NCBI GenBank assembly: GCA_020630735.1
Contig: JAHDIP010000003.1
Location: forward strand, 1-64,000
Source: Saprospiraceae bacterium
GTDB lineage: Bacteria; Bacteroidota; Bacteroidia; Chitinophagales; Saprospiraceae
Length of the DNA stretch: 64,000 nt
Direction of reading: 5' to 3'
In this document: piece by piece, positions 28,071 to 37,665 of the stretch
How positions within the stretch are numbered: position 1 is the first letter of the stretch
Layout of the letters: the number at the start of each line of letters is the position of its first letter
Program-made: the position numbers and the translations under genes
The notes under the pieces: model-generated
What the model was told of the DNA's origin: nothing
What the model saw: only the letters and a program-made list of their open reading frames with translations
The model's database searches: none

Positions 28071-29246
28071 GTGTATTTAACCTCATCATTATTTAGTTTG
28101 GGATTATTATACCTTTCGTTTTCGGGAATACTTTGCTTGTACTATATCTACATCATCGGAAGATATATAGAAGGTTGGAGTGCACTTCCCCAATGGTTTG
28201 TCCCACAAAGTTTTAGGGCTAGCCAAAAGGTAAGTATTCTTGTACCTGCTCGAAATGAAGAAGATTATATAGCTGCCTGTATACAATCTATTCTTCATCA
28301 AAACTATCCAGCACATTTAATCGAAGTAGTAGTCATCGACGATCATTCTACCGATGCTACTGTTTCCATTATTCAAGGCATTAATGATGTGAGAGTGAAG
28401 GTCTTGCATTTGGCTGATTTCATAGAAGAATCATCTAGTAGCTCTTTCAAGAAAAGAGCTATCGAAACAGGAATGCAAGCCGCAACGGGTTCATTAATTT
28501 TGACTACAGATGCAGATTGTATTGTCAAAGAAAATTGGTTGTCATTGATTACTTCTTTCTATGAATACAATAATCTGAAATTTGTAGCAGCACCAGTTAA
28601 TTTTTTCAAAGAGAAAAACCTGTTGGAAAAATTTCAGTCGCTCGATTTTTTAGGAATGATGTGTGTAACAGGCGCAGGGATTCATCGCCGATTTATGAAT
28701 ATGTGTAATGGCGCAAATTTAGCTTATTCGAAAGAAACGTTTTACGAAGTAAATGGCTTTGAAGGAATTGATCAAGTCGCTTCGGGAGATGATATGTTGC
28801 TAATGCAAAAGATTGCAAAACGGTTTCCAGACCAAATTGGATATTTGAAAAATAACGAAGCAACAGTTTGCACAGAAGCGAAACCGACTTTGAAAACGTT
28901 TACTGATCAACGGATAAGATGGGCTTCAAAATCGAATGCATACAAAGAATGGAAAGTGACCTTTATATTGGCAATGGTTTTCTTTTTTTGTTGTAACATT
29001 ATTTTGAGTTTTTTATTAATTCCTTTTGTTGGTTGGACGATGTTTTGGCTTTTTGGAATACAAGTCCTTATTAAAGGAGTTATGGATTTTTTCTTTTTAC
29101 GAATGATGTGTCATTTTTTTGATCGAAAGGATCTTATGCGTGTTTTTTTGCCAAGTCTTTTTATGCACATTGTATACATTGCAATAATTGGCACTATGGG
29201 AAATCTAGTTAAAGAATATGAATGGAAGGGGAGAAAAACCACTTAA
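28071..29246 (+). CDS. Membrane-bound family 2 glycosyltransferase
   Basis: 391 residues starting at GTG 28071, the only start that includes the first membrane helix (about 5-28). The GT2 catalytic domain (about 48-280) shows VSILVPARNEEDYI, VVVIDDHSTDAT, TTDADCIV (DxD), SGDDMLLMQ and QRIRWASK (QxxRW), the set found in processive or lipid-linked glycosyltransferases. About three helices follow (300-380). It should use a nucleotide sugar on the cytoplasmic face to build a lipid- or polysaccharide-linked glycan. The LRR gene starts 10 bp later. Confidence 0.88.
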   Translation: MYLTSSLFSLGLLYLSFSGILCLYYIYIIGRYIEGWSALPQWFVPQSFRASQKVSILVPARNEEDYIAACIQSILHQNYPAHLIEVVVIDDHSTDATVSIIQGINDVRVKVLHLADFIEESSSSSFKKRAIETGMQAATGSLILTTDADCIVKENWLSLITSFYEYNNLKFVAAPVNFFKEKNLLEKFQSLDFLGMMCVTGAGIHRRFMNMCNGANLAYSKETFYEVNGFEGIDQVASGDDMLLMQKIAKRFPDQIGYLKNNEATVCTEAKPTLKTFTDQRIRWASKSNAYKEWKVTFILAMVFFFCCNIILSFLLIPFVGWTMFWLFGIQVLIKGVMDFFFLRMMCHFFDRKDLMRVFLPSLFMHIVYIAIIGTMGNLVKEYEWKGRKTT

Positions 29247-29256
29247 AAAATAACTA

Positions 29257-31275
29257 GTGAAAGCATACAATTTAGAATCTGCCATTGCTAATCCATACAA
29301 AACAACGGTCTTGTATTTGCATGGATTATTGCTGGAGGAAATTCCCGAAGAAGTATTTCTATTGCCTAATCTCCAGCGCTTAGAAATTTCTGGAAACAAG
29401 CTAACCGCTGTTTCAAAACAAGTATTAGAACTCGATCAGTTAGAAGCTATTGTGATAGCTGACAATGAGTTTGCCACTTTCCCAACTATATTATTAGACT
29501 TGCCTAAGTTAAAATATATTGATTGTAGCCACAATAAATTATCAGAACTTCCTGCTGCATTAGCAAGCAAAACAACTATTGAGTATCTCGACTGCTCGCA
29601 TAATCAATTAGCTGAATTACCGGAGTGGATTGGGGTGTTGAGAAAACTACAGGTAATTAATTTTAGTCATAACCAATTACGGAAATTGCCTAAGAGTATT
29701 TCGGGTTTAGTTGATTTAGAAACGGGCGACTTTTCGTACAATAAAATAAAACGATTGCCAGTAGGAATTGGTAATAGTAAAAAATTGAAACAATTAAAGA
29801 TTTCCTTTAATCAACTAAACCATTTACCAGAAAGTATAGGCAATTGCACACAGCTTGTCCGCCTTCAATTGCATTCTAATCTTCTGAAAAATATTCCATC
29901 AACAATTGGTAATTGTATCAACATAACGCTACTAGATTTAAGTAGAAATAAATTAGAGCAGTTACCAGAAAGTATTGGGCAATTAGAGAAAATAGATCGT
30001 TTATTTTTAGATAAAAATAAGTTAAAAAGTCTACCTGATAGTGTTTGCAAATTTAGAACGCTTCGACAGTTTTTGGTGAGTTATAACGAATTGGAACGAT
30101 TGCCAAGCGGAGTTAAAGAATGGACTTATATAGAAAAAATAGACCTCAAAGAAAACGATCTTATAGAATTACCAAAGGAGTTTTCAAAACTAAAAATGCT
30201 ACGTTTTTTAAACATAGAAAAAAATAAGCTGAGATACCTTCCTGATGATATTGGTCAATTGAAAGAATTAGTTGAGTTGAATTGCAGTCAGAATAAATTG
30301 GATAAAATTCCTTCTTCTATTCAATATTTGAAAAAACTAAAAATACTAACCTTATCATCCAATCCGCTAAACTATTTTCCATCAGAAATTTTAAGTCTTG
30401 ATCAGTTGGAATATATTCGAGGCTTTGAAAAAATATATTCTACAAAGGAGCGAAGCAAGCTCAAACAGTTTTTGAAATTGTGTAAAAACAAAAACATTAA
30501 AGACGAGTACCGGTTACTTTTTTATGAATTGATGAGAGGCAAAACAGCAGCCTTTGATGTTTTACCAAATAAGTTGCTATTCAAAGCGTTATCATTAAAA
30601 CTAAAAATAGATATTCATGCCTTAGGATTGATTTTAGGAAAATACAAAACGGCATTATTGGAGAAACCGCTAAAAAAAGGAATCACTATAACCACACTAG
30701 GTCGTATGCATCAATCCAAAACGATGTTAATAAAACGATTGGCTGCTGCAGGTATAGAGTATTCAAAAAATACGAATAGTACTGTTTCTCATGTAGTATT
30801 GGGACTAAATCCTAGTCGATATGATGCAGCTATAGAAAGTGATGTTGTTTATTTATCCGAGCAAGAATTACATCAATACCTAGTCGAACAGGAACAGCAA
30901 AATATTTTTAAAGAAACAGATATTGACAAAATAAATCAACTCAAGCGCTTATTATTGAGTGACGAAACAGCTGATCATGAAATCGCTTTAGGAATTTTGA
31001 AGCAGAGAGGGCTATTACCTTCACTTTATACAAGTTTATTGATTGCCCATAAGATAACTGAAGATCTAGCAATCAAAAAAGAAACGAAAAAACTGTTAAC
31101 CCTAAATGTTTCTGCTCGTTCCCTAGCGGTGATGACAGCAATGCGTTGGTCAAGTTTATTAAAGCAGAAAAATGTAGAAGATAAACTGACAAAACTATTT
31201 GATCAAACTGATTTTGATGCACAAGAAATTATACAATTCATACAAATGGAATTATTGAGAATAGATAAGGATTAA
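29257..31275 (+). CDS. Leucine-rich repeat protein with a BRCT-like domain
   Basis: 672 residues from GTG 29257; no ATG lies near the conserved start. Residues about 18-390 hold some 16 LRRs of the 23-residue type (LP.SIG.L..L..L.L..N.L). There is no signal peptide, so the protein is likely cytoplasmic. About 475-547 reads like a BRCT or NAD-ligase-type module (GITITTLGRMHQSKTMLIKR, AAAGIEYSKNTNSTVSHVVLG, then VVYLSEQELHQYL). The final 120 residues are helical, perhaps HEAT-like (DHEIALGILKQRG). It closes the operon begun by the membrane protein and glycosyltransferase. The BRCT call rests on pattern reading, not a search. Confidence 0.78.
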   Translation: MKAYNLESAIANPYKTTVLYLHGLLLEEIPEEVFLLPNLQRLEISGNKLTAVSKQVLELDQLEAIVIADNEFATFPTILLDLPKLKYIDCSHNKLSELPAALASKTTIEYLDCSHNQLAELPEWIGVLRKLQVINFSHNQLRKLPKSISGLVDLETGDFSYNKIKRLPVGIGNSKKLKQLKISFNQLNHLPESIGNCTQLVRLQLHSNLLKNIPSTIGNCINITLLDLSRNKLEQLPESIGQLEKIDRLFLDKNKLKSLPDSVCKFRTLRQFLVSYNELERLPSGVKEWTYIEKIDLKENDLIELPKEFSKLKMLRFLNIEKNKLRYLPDDIGQLKELVELNCSQNKLDKIPSSIQYLKKLKILTLSSNPLNYFPSEILSLDQLEYIRGFEKIYSTKERSKLKQFLKLCKNKNIKDEYRLLFYELMRGKTAAFDVLPNKLLFKALSLKLKIDIHALGLILGKYKTALLEKPLKKGITITTLGRMHQSKTMLIKRLAAAGIEYSKNTNSTVSHVVLGLNPSRYDAAIESDVVYLSEQELHQYLVEQEQQNIFKETDIDKINQLKRLLLSDETADHEIALGILKQRGLLPSLYTSLLIAHKITEDLAIKKETKKLLTLNVSARSLAVMTAMRWSSLLKQKNVEDKLTKLFDQTDFDAQEIIQFIQMELLRIDKD

Positions 31276-31297
31276 TAATTATTAATGAACCAAAAAA

Positions 31298-31330
31298 AAT
31301 CCCCACTCTGAAAACCAGAGTGGGGATTTT
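31298..31330. terminator. Bidirectional terminator between the LRR gene and gyrB
   Basis: CCCCACTCTG (31301-31310) and CAGAGTGGGG (31316-31325) pair perfectly around AAAAC, with an A-tract before and a T-tract after. It serves both converging genes. Confidence 0.92.
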
Positions 31331-31350
31331 AATATTTTGAAAAGCTAGAT

Positions 31351-33327
31351 TTAGCTATCTACATTTGCATATTTAGCATTCGCTTCGATGAAAGCTCTAC
31401 GAGGAGGAACTTCATCACCCATTAGCATAGAGAATACACGATCAGCTTCTACAGCATCTTCAATCGTTACTTGTCTAAGCGTACGAGCAGCAGGGTCCAT
31501 TGTTGTTTCCCAAAGCTGGTCAGCATTCATCTCCCCAAGTCCCTTATATCGCTGTGTCTTTACAGAGGTATCATTTTCTCCATTAGAGTAAGCATTAATA
31601 GCTTCTTGGCGTTCGTCTTCATCCCAGCAATAGCGGAATTGCTTACCTTTCTTTACCATGTAAAGAGGTGGAGCCGCAATATAGATATAGCCATTTTCGA
31701 TTAGCGGCTTCATGTAGCGGAAGAAGAAAGTAAGAATTAGTGTAACGATGTGGCTACCATCAACATCGGCATCACACATGATGACTATTTTGTGATAACG
31801 CAATTTTTCGATATTCAAATGGCGATCGCCTTCTTTTTCTTCGATGCTTACACCAAGAGCTGTAAACATATTTTTGATTTCTTCATTTTCGTAGATGCGG
31901 TGTTCCATTGCTTTTTCTACATTAAGAATTTTACCACGTAATGGCAAAATAGCTTGGAACATACGATCACGACCTTGTTTTGCCGTACCACCTGCCGAGT
32001 CACCCTCAACCAAGAATATTTCAGATTCATCAGGCACTTTAGAAGAACAATCTGATAGTTTACCAGGAAGACCGCTACCCGTTAGTACATTTTTACGTTG
32101 TACCATTTCACGAGCTTTACGAGCAGCATGACGAGCAGTAGCCGCAAGAATAACTTTATCAATTATTCGGCGTGCAATTTTTGGGTTTTCCTCCAAGTAA
32201 TGTTTTAGAGCCTCACCAACACAACGAGAAACGATACCCGTTACTTCCGAGTTACCTAATTCTCCTTTCGTTTGTCCCTTAAACTGAGGTTCAGGAACTT
32301 TTACAGAAACAACAGATGTAAGACCTTCTCTAAAATCTTCACTAGAGACTTTAAACTTTAGTTTGTTAAACAAACCATTATCCTTAGCATATTTATCAAA
32401 CTCTCGATTGACAGCTCTTCTAAAACCACTTACGTGTGTTCCACCTTCACGAGTATTGATATTGTTTACATAAGAATGAATATTTTCAGAATAAGAAGTA
32501 TTGTATTGCATAGCAACTTCTACTTCTACATTATCTTCTCTATTTTTTACATGGATAGGATGCTCAATAAGTTTCGTCTTAGACTCGTCTAAATACGTTA
32601 CAAATTCAGAAAGACCACCTTCTGAGTAGAAAGTTTCCTTTTTAAACTCTTCGCCTTCTTCTCCTTTTTGGCGCTCATCAACTAAGGTTAGGTATAAACC
32701 ACTATTTAGAAAAGCCAATTCTCGCATACGAGCAGCAAGCGTTTCATATTTATACTCTAATGTTTCGAATACCGTTTGATCTGGCTTAAATGTAATGGTT
32801 GTACCATTGGAGGTAGATTGACCAACTTCAAGTACTTCTGTTGTTGGTTTACCTTCAGCGTATTCCTGTGTAAAGATTTTTCCTTCTCTATGCACCTCTG
32901 CTTTGAGGTAAGAAGAAAGTGCATTTACACAAGACACCCCAACACCGTGTAGTCCACCAGATACTTTGTAGGTATCTTTATCGAACTTACCACCTGCGTG
33001 CAAGACAGTCATTACGACCTCTAGAGCAGATTTTTGGAGTTTTTCGTGCATCCCTGTTGGTATACCACGACCATTATCTTTTACAGAGATAGAATTGTCT
33101 TTGTGGATGATCGTATCGATGTGTGTAGCATGTCCTGCTAAGTGTTCATCAATAGAGTTATCAACCACTTCCCAAACAAGATGATGTAGCCCTTTTGAGT
33201 CGGTGCTACCAATGTACATACCAGGTCTTTTTCGGACAGCTTCTAGCCCTTCGAGTGCTTGAATATTATTCGCACTATAGTTGCCGGTATTTGCTTTTTT
33301 ATTTTGTGTTTCTTCAACTGATTCCAT
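31351..33327 (-). CDS. gyrB: DNA gyrase subunit B
   Basis: 658 residues. The GHKL ATPase part shows EVVDNSIDE, DNGRGIP, LHAGGKFDKDTYKVSGGLHGVG and the QTKGELGN loop. The TOPRIM part has EGDSAGGTAKQGRD, PLRGKILNVEKA and DADVDGSHI. The C-terminus has QRYKGLGEMNADQLWETTMDP. Length and motifs fit GyrB of Bacteroidota; ParE is less likely given the GyrB-like PLRGK/DADVDG context. It binds GyrA (not in the window) to introduce negative supercoils using ATP. ATG 33327 lies 5 nt after a TATATTTG -7 box, so the mRNA may be leaderless. Confidence 0.92.
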   Translation of the reverse strand: MESVEETQNKKANTGNYSANNIQALEGLEAVRKRPGMYIGSTDSKGLHHLVWEVVDNSIDEHLAGHATHIDTIIHKDNSISVKDNGRGIPTGMHEKLQKSALEVVMTVLHAGGKFDKDTYKVSGGLHGVGVSCVNALSSYLKAEVHREGKIFTQEYAEGKPTTEVLEVGQSTSNGTTITFKPDQTVFETLEYKYETLAARMRELAFLNSGLYLTLVDERQKGEEGEEFKKETFYSEGGLSEFVTYLDESKTKLIEHPIHVKNREDNVEVEVAMQYNTSYSENIHSYVNNINTREGGTHVSGFRRAVNREFDKYAKDNGLFNKLKFKVSSEDFREGLTSVVSVKVPEPQFKGQTKGELGNSEVTGIVSRCVGEALKHYLEENPKIARRIIDKVILAATARHAARKAREMVQRKNVLTGSGLPGKLSDCSSKVPDESEIFLVEGDSAGGTAKQGRDRMFQAILPLRGKILNVEKAMEHRIYENEEIKNMFTALGVSIEEKEGDRHLNIEKLRYHKIVIMCDADVDGSHIVTLILTFFFRYMKPLIENGYIYIAAPPLYMVKKGKQFRYCWDEDERQEAINAYSNGENDTSVKTQRYKGLGEMNADQLWETTMDPAARTLRQVTIEDAVEADRVFSMLMGDEVPPRRAFIEANAKYANVDS

Positions 33328-33331
33328 GCTA

Positions 33332-33339
33332 CAAATATA
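33332..33339 (-). promoter_or_regulatory. -7 box immediately before gyrB
   Basis: Read on the minus strand, TATATTTG ends 5 nt before the gyrB ATG, which places the expected transcription start at or beside the start codon. Confidence 0.5.
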
Positions 33340-33512
33340 CGAAAAAATAATGGGTTAATAAAGACAGAAAAGCTTGTTTTTCAGTATTTTATTGCTTTTT
33401 TTAGGTGTAAAAAATGATTTTTCAGAAAGAAAGCCGATTGCCAAATTTTTTAATGCATTTTTACGTCTTTTTTTACTAAAATTTCATTCTTGTTTGATAT
33501 AAAAGATAAATG

Positions 33513-33545
33513 TTTGTTTTTACTAGAATAGCTTGATTATCTTTG
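33513..33545 (+). promoter_or_regulatory. Promoter of the sensor kinase gene
   Basis: TTTG (33513-33516), a 21-nt spacer and TATCTTTG (33538-33545) fit the Bacteroidota pattern. The ATG at 33552 is only 7 nt past the box, predicting a very short or absent leader. Confidence 0.5.
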
Positions 33546-33551
33546 TAGAAG

Positions 33552-36431
33552 ATGCATTATTTCAGAAATAAAAATACTCCTAGTTATAGATCTCCTCTAT
33601 TATCAGTTTTTTGTTTTCTTTGCTGCTTTTGTAGCAGCTTAGAAAGTCAAACTTATGCCTTTCAATATTATACAGTTGAGGACGGTTTGCCAAGCTCCTT
33701 TTTATACGATATTGCTCAAGATAAAGAGGGCTACCTGTGGATAAGTACAGAAGAAGGATTATGTAAGTTTGATGGTCATCGGTTTTTATTATCTCCTATT
33801 TCTGAAGTAACTAAAGACGAAATAGTAGACATTGTTATTGATTCTAAAAATAGACTATGGATGACTTCTATTTCGACAGCCGTTTGGTGTTATGATCATG
33901 GCAAAATCTATAGTTTTGATCCCCTCGATGATACCGAATCGTACTATTACCTTAGTACTTATGAAGATAATTTGGGGAATATGTGGTTTTTACATAAGGC
34001 TGGAGTATCTGTCATTAAAGAGAAAAATGACAAGTTAGAATTGATGAAACTTGATTTGCCTTCTGGAAAGGGAGGCAGCATTTTTCTTCCTTCTGATAGT
34101 GATACTATTCATATTTATAATAGAAATGTTCTTACTTCAATATATGATTATAAAATAGTAGATAAGACCTCTTTGCTGCAAGATACAGGAAATAGACATA
34201 TTAGAGGATCAGTTAAATACAAAGATGAAGTGCTGATAGCAGATGATGAAATGATTTATTCGTATTCCTTTAAGACCAATAAATTAACTGAACGATTTGG
34301 TGAATTCAATGCTTTTTTTAAACCGCATATTACATACATCTATGTTGATAAAAAAGACCGCTTATGGATAAGTACTAGAGATGGTTTGTTATTAATCCAA
34401 GAGAATGAAAATGGAGAGTCAAGTTTACAACAATTTTTGAAAGGTGTTGTAGCTGGTGTTATTATGGAAGATGATGATGGAACATATTGGATAACGACTC
34501 AACATAAAGGACTTACCTCTTTACCTGCAACTAACTTAGGTGTCTTTCTTGATGAGACTAAAAACAACCACGTTACTGCAGTTATTACGAATAGTAAAGG
34601 AGAAATAGTTATAGGGTTTAATAATAATTGGTTGAATATTTTAGATAAAAACGGAACAATCATTTCATCTCAAAAGGTAAATAAATCAAATCAATATATT
34701 TACGATTTATTGTTAGATGAAGATGAAAAAATTTGTGTTTTTGGGTCAAGTGGATTTCAAGGAATTGATAATGATTTACAATTGAAAAATGAATCTTTTA
34801 AAGTAGCACGTTTTGGTGAAGACAATACTATTTGGGTAGGTTCTGGTCAAACTGCTTCTTTATTTGATGGGAAAGACTATTCTATTTTGTTATGGAGGCG
34901 TACCTATGCCGTTTATCCACTCGGAAAAAGGGAAGCTTTTTTGGGAACTATAGATGGTTTGTACCACTACAAAAACGGTAATGTTGAGCTAACGAAAGAC
35001 TCCCTATTGCAACAAGATATAAGAGATATCGAACAAGATGAAACTGGAGCTTTCTGGTTTGTTACTCAAGGAAATGGAGTGTTCGTGTACAAAGAGGGAA
35101 AAATCATAAAACATTTTACAAAAAACAATGGCTTAGCGAGTAATAAAATCAAAAAAATAGTATTAACAAAAGACTATGCTTGGGTCGCCTCTAACCAAGG
35201 AATTGATCGAATTGCTTTTTCGAATGACGAAATCAAAAATATCAATAATGACTATGGCTTACCTTCTAATGAAGTAAATTACTTGCATACAAACAACAAT
35301 AAAATTTATGCAGGGACAAGCAATGGTCTAGTGGTTTTTGATACAGATTTACCTTTTCAGTATAGTTTGCCTAGCTTACAATTTACGTCTATAAAAATTG
35401 CAGAAAGAGATACGGTTATACAATCTGATTACAAATTAGCACATAACGATAACAATATCAAAATCCAGTTTACAGGTATTATTTACAAACATGAAGAAAG
35501 TGTACGGTACAAATATCAGATGGAAGGGGTAGACGAAGACTGGATAGAAACTGACCTTAATTTGGCTCAATACCCATCACTTAGAACTGGTGAATATAAA
35601 TTTAAAGTGAAGGCGAGAACAAAATATTCTGAATGGACAGAGGAAAAAGTGATTCACTTTGAAATCGAAAAAGCGTATTATGAAACGTGGTCCTTTTATG
35701 CGATCTTATTTCTAACGTTTTTATTATTAGGTGCTTTTATGACTTGGAGGATTATTCAGTATAACAATAAGCAAGTACTTATTCAGAAAAAAATTAAAGA
35801 ATCTCAGCTTACTGCTTTACGTGCCCAAATGAATCCTCACTTTATGTTTAATGCGCTTAACTCTATTCAGGAGTTTATTATACAAGAAGATAAACGCTCT
35901 GCAAATCGTTATTTGTCAAAATTTTCGATGCTTATGCGAAATATTCTTAATATGTCTGACAAAAATGAAATTAGTCTCGATACTGAAATTAAGTCATTAA
36001 AGTTGTATCTTAGTCTCGAAGCACTTCGGTTTGAAGATAATTTTGAATATGAAATTGAAATAGGAGAAGTTATCGATACAGAACAAAGTTATATTCCTTC
36101 GATGCTCATTCAACCTTATGTCGAAAATGCAATTAAGCATGGACTACTGCATAAAAAAGGCTTAAGAAAACTACATATTTCTTTTGATAAAAAAGAAGAC
36201 ACCTTGATATGCGAAGTTGACGATAATGGAATTGGTAGAAAAAAATCGAAGCAAATACAAGAAAATAATGTAAAAGTATATGAATCCAAAGCGATGAGTT
36301 TGACAAAAGAACGCCTAGAATTATTAAATTCAACTAGAAAAGACAAATTAGGTGTAAATATTGTTGATAAAGTGAATGAAAGAGGAAATGCAATGGGTAC
36401 TAAAGTCATCCTTCATATTAATCTAAAATAG
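33552..36431 (+). CDS. Two-component-propeller sensor histidine kinase (LytS/YehU type)
   Basis: 959 residues. A signal-like N-terminus (hydrophobic about 18-33) leads to a large periplasmic sensor made of Reg_prop strands (DIAQDKEGYLWISTEEGLCKFDG; later LWISTRDGLL, AWVASNQGIDRI and IYAGTSNGLVVFD) that form beta propellers. A Y_Y_Y domain (about 610-705) and one membrane helix (about 716-738) follow. The cytoplasmic kinase has the LytS-type phospho-acceptor His763 in LRAQMNPHFMFNALNSIQEFI, plus PSMLIQPYVENAIKHGLLHK and DDNGIGRKKS for ATP binding. It phosphorylates the LytTR regulator encoded 25 bp downstream. The stimulus is unknown. Confidence 0.92.
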   Translation: MHYFRNKNTPSYRSPLLSVFCFLCCFCSSLESQTYAFQYYTVEDGLPSSFLYDIAQDKEGYLWISTEEGLCKFDGHRFLLSPISEVTKDEIVDIVIDSKNRLWMTSISTAVWCYDHGKIYSFDPLDDTESYYYLSTYEDNLGNMWFLHKAGVSVIKEKNDKLELMKLDLPSGKGGSIFLPSDSDTIHIYNRNVLTSIYDYKIVDKTSLLQDTGNRHIRGSVKYKDEVLIADDEMIYSYSFKTNKLTERFGEFNAFFKPHITYIYVDKKDRLWISTRDGLLLIQENENGESSLQQFLKGVVAGVIMEDDDGTYWITTQHKGLTSLPATNLGVFLDETKNNHVTAVITNSKGEIVIGFNNNWLNILDKNGTIISSQKVNKSNQYIYDLLLDEDEKICVFGSSGFQGIDNDLQLKNESFKVARFGEDNTIWVGSGQTASLFDGKDYSILLWRRTYAVYPLGKREAFLGTIDGLYHYKNGNVELTKDSLLQQDIRDIEQDETGAFWFVTQGNGVFVYKEGKIIKHFTKNNGLASNKIKKIVLTKDYAWVASNQGIDRIAFSNDEIKNINNDYGLPSNEVNYLHTNNNKIYAGTSNGLVVFDTDLPFQYSLPSLQFTSIKIAERDTVIQSDYKLAHNDNNIKIQFTGIIYKHEESVRYKYQMEGVDEDWIETDLNLAQYPSLRTGEYKFKVKARTKYSEWTEEKVIHFEIEKAYYETWSFYAILFLTFLLLGAFMTWRIIQYNNKQVLIQKKIKESQLTALRAQMNPHFMFNALNSIQEFIIQEDKRSANRYLSKFSMLMRNILNMSDKNEISLDTEIKSLKLYLSLEALRFEDNFEYEIEIGEVIDTEQSYIPSMLIQPYVENAIKHGLLHKKGLRKLHISFDKKEDTLICEVDDNGIGRKKSKQIQENNVKVYESKAMSLTKERLELLNSTRKDKLGVNIVDKVNERGNAMGTKVILHINLK

Positions 36432-36455
36432 CTTATAACAAATCTAATTATTCTA

Positions 36456-37205
36456 ATGCTAAAAGCAGTAATCATAGACGATGAAACTAAAGGACGTAGT
36501 ATCCTAAGGCGACTGCTAGAAGAATATTGTAAAAATGTAGTTGTTCTTGGAGAAGCAGAAGATGTTCTTTCTGGGGTAAAGGTTATCAATATGTATAGTC
36601 CTGATATTGTGTTTTTAGATATAGAAATGCCTAATTATTCGGGCTTCAAATTAATTGATTTTTTTGGTAGTTATAACTTTGAAGTGGTCTTTACAACGGC
36701 TTACGCCAAATATGCTATGCAAGCTTTTAAGGTTTCGGCGGCAGGCTATTTACTCAAACCTATTGATATAGACGAATTACTCAAAATTATTGCTAGAGTA
36801 GAGCGCACTAAAGCTTTTGTAATTAACAAAAATCAAGCTAAAACAGGTCAAAAAACAATCCTTTCTTCTGATGAAAATAGAGTCGTATTACCTGCCGCAG
36901 ATGAACTAATTTACCTCTATCTTGACCAAATTTATTACCTCGAATCTGATGGGAGATTTACCAATATAGTGCTCAAAGATACAAGTAAAGTCAAGACAAC
37001 AAAGAGCCTAAAAGAGTGCCAACAACTTTTTTCGAATTTAGCTTTTATCCGCATACATCGTTCCTACATGATCAATTTGGCTTACATCAAACGATTTAAT
37101 AGAGGTAGAGATAGTTTTGTGCTAATGGATAATGGAAATAGAGTAGATGTTGGCAAAAATTATAAAGAAGAACTAACCGAAGTAATTTCTTTTTTTCTGA
37201 AATAA
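36456..37205 (+). CDS. LytTR-type response regulator
   Basis: 249 residues. The receiver domain (1-120) has acidic residues D8/D9, the phosphorylation site Asp55 in IVFLDIEMP, the conserved Thr in FTTAY and Lys in LLKPID. The LytTR DNA-binding domain (about 145-245) includes IYYLESDGRFTNIVLKD, FIRIHRSYMINLAYIKRF and NGNRVDVGKNYKEEL. It is the partner of the upstream kinase and probably activates genes by binding direct repeats. Confidence 0.93.
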   Translation: MLKAVIIDDETKGRSILRRLLEEYCKNVVVLGEAEDVLSGVKVINMYSPDIVFLDIEMPNYSGFKLIDFFGSYNFEVVFTTAYAKYAMQAFKVSAAGYLLKPIDIDELLKIIARVERTKAFVINKNQAKTGQKTILSSDENRVVLPAADELIYLYLDQIYYLESDGRFTNIVLKDTSKVKTTKSLKECQQLFSNLAFIRIHRSYMINLAYIKRFNRGRDSFVLMDNGNRVDVGKNYKEELTEVISFFLK

Positions 37206-37409
37206 ACCTATCTTTTTTCGGTGTCAGTCTGCAAATATATATCGATAATCATTTTTGTAATGATGGAAATACAACTTAATTAGTCGCTAATGGTTCAATA
37301 TTAGGCTGTTCAATATTTATAAAATCAAATGCTCTTAAAAAAATAGAAATTAATTGTGCAAATGATTATCAAATGATCGTTTTCAATAAAGATGAAAAAG
37401 AAAAGTAAG
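37206..37409 (+). pseudogene. Possible gene remnant in the 37205-37666 gap
   Basis: One plus-strand frame reads IYIDNHFCNDGNTT, a stop, LVANGSILGCSIFIKSN, ALKKIEINCANDYQMIVFN and KDEKEK, ending in TAA at 37407-37409. The composition looks like old coding sequence, but there is no start and an internal stop. I recognise no family. The rest of the gap (37410-37635) holds an inverted repeat and no gene. Confidence 0.3.
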
Positions 37410-37537
37410 CAGCCAAGAGTAAATCAGGAGAAGTAAACAAGTTCTTTTGATAGAATAGTACGGGACTGTTCTTACCTTTTAGCAGCTATAAATCGTTTTG
37501 TCCTAATGTGGGATTTTGAACAGCCTATGGTTCAATA
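37291..37537. repeat. Inverted-repeat unit flanked by 10-bp direct repeats
   Basis: TAGGCTGTTCAA (37302-37313) and TTGAACAGCCTA (37516-37527) are exact inverted repeats. Just outside them, TGGTTCAATA occurs at 37291-37300 and at 37528-37537. This is the layout of a small non-autonomous insertion with target duplication, or the scar of one. No transposase is visible inside. Confidence 0.5.
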
Positions 37538-37635
37538 CTTTAACTTAGCCAAAAACCTAAGCATTCGTTGCACTAAAACCTCGACATACAGTAAAAATGA
37601 ATGCAAAAGAACTACAATGGTTTGATTGAAAATAA

Positions 37636-37643
37636 TATTTTTG
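37636..37643 (+). promoter_or_regulatory. -7 box of tsaE
   Basis: TATTTTTG fits TAnnTTTG and lies 23 nt before ATG 37666. Confidence 0.5.
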
Positions 37644-37665
37644 CAGCGTAAAATAAATAATTAGA

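Noticed and set aside
33437-33450. Fourth copy of the TTTGGCAATCCG repeat on the minus strand
   Set aside because: Only about 10 bases match and the rest of the consensus is missing.
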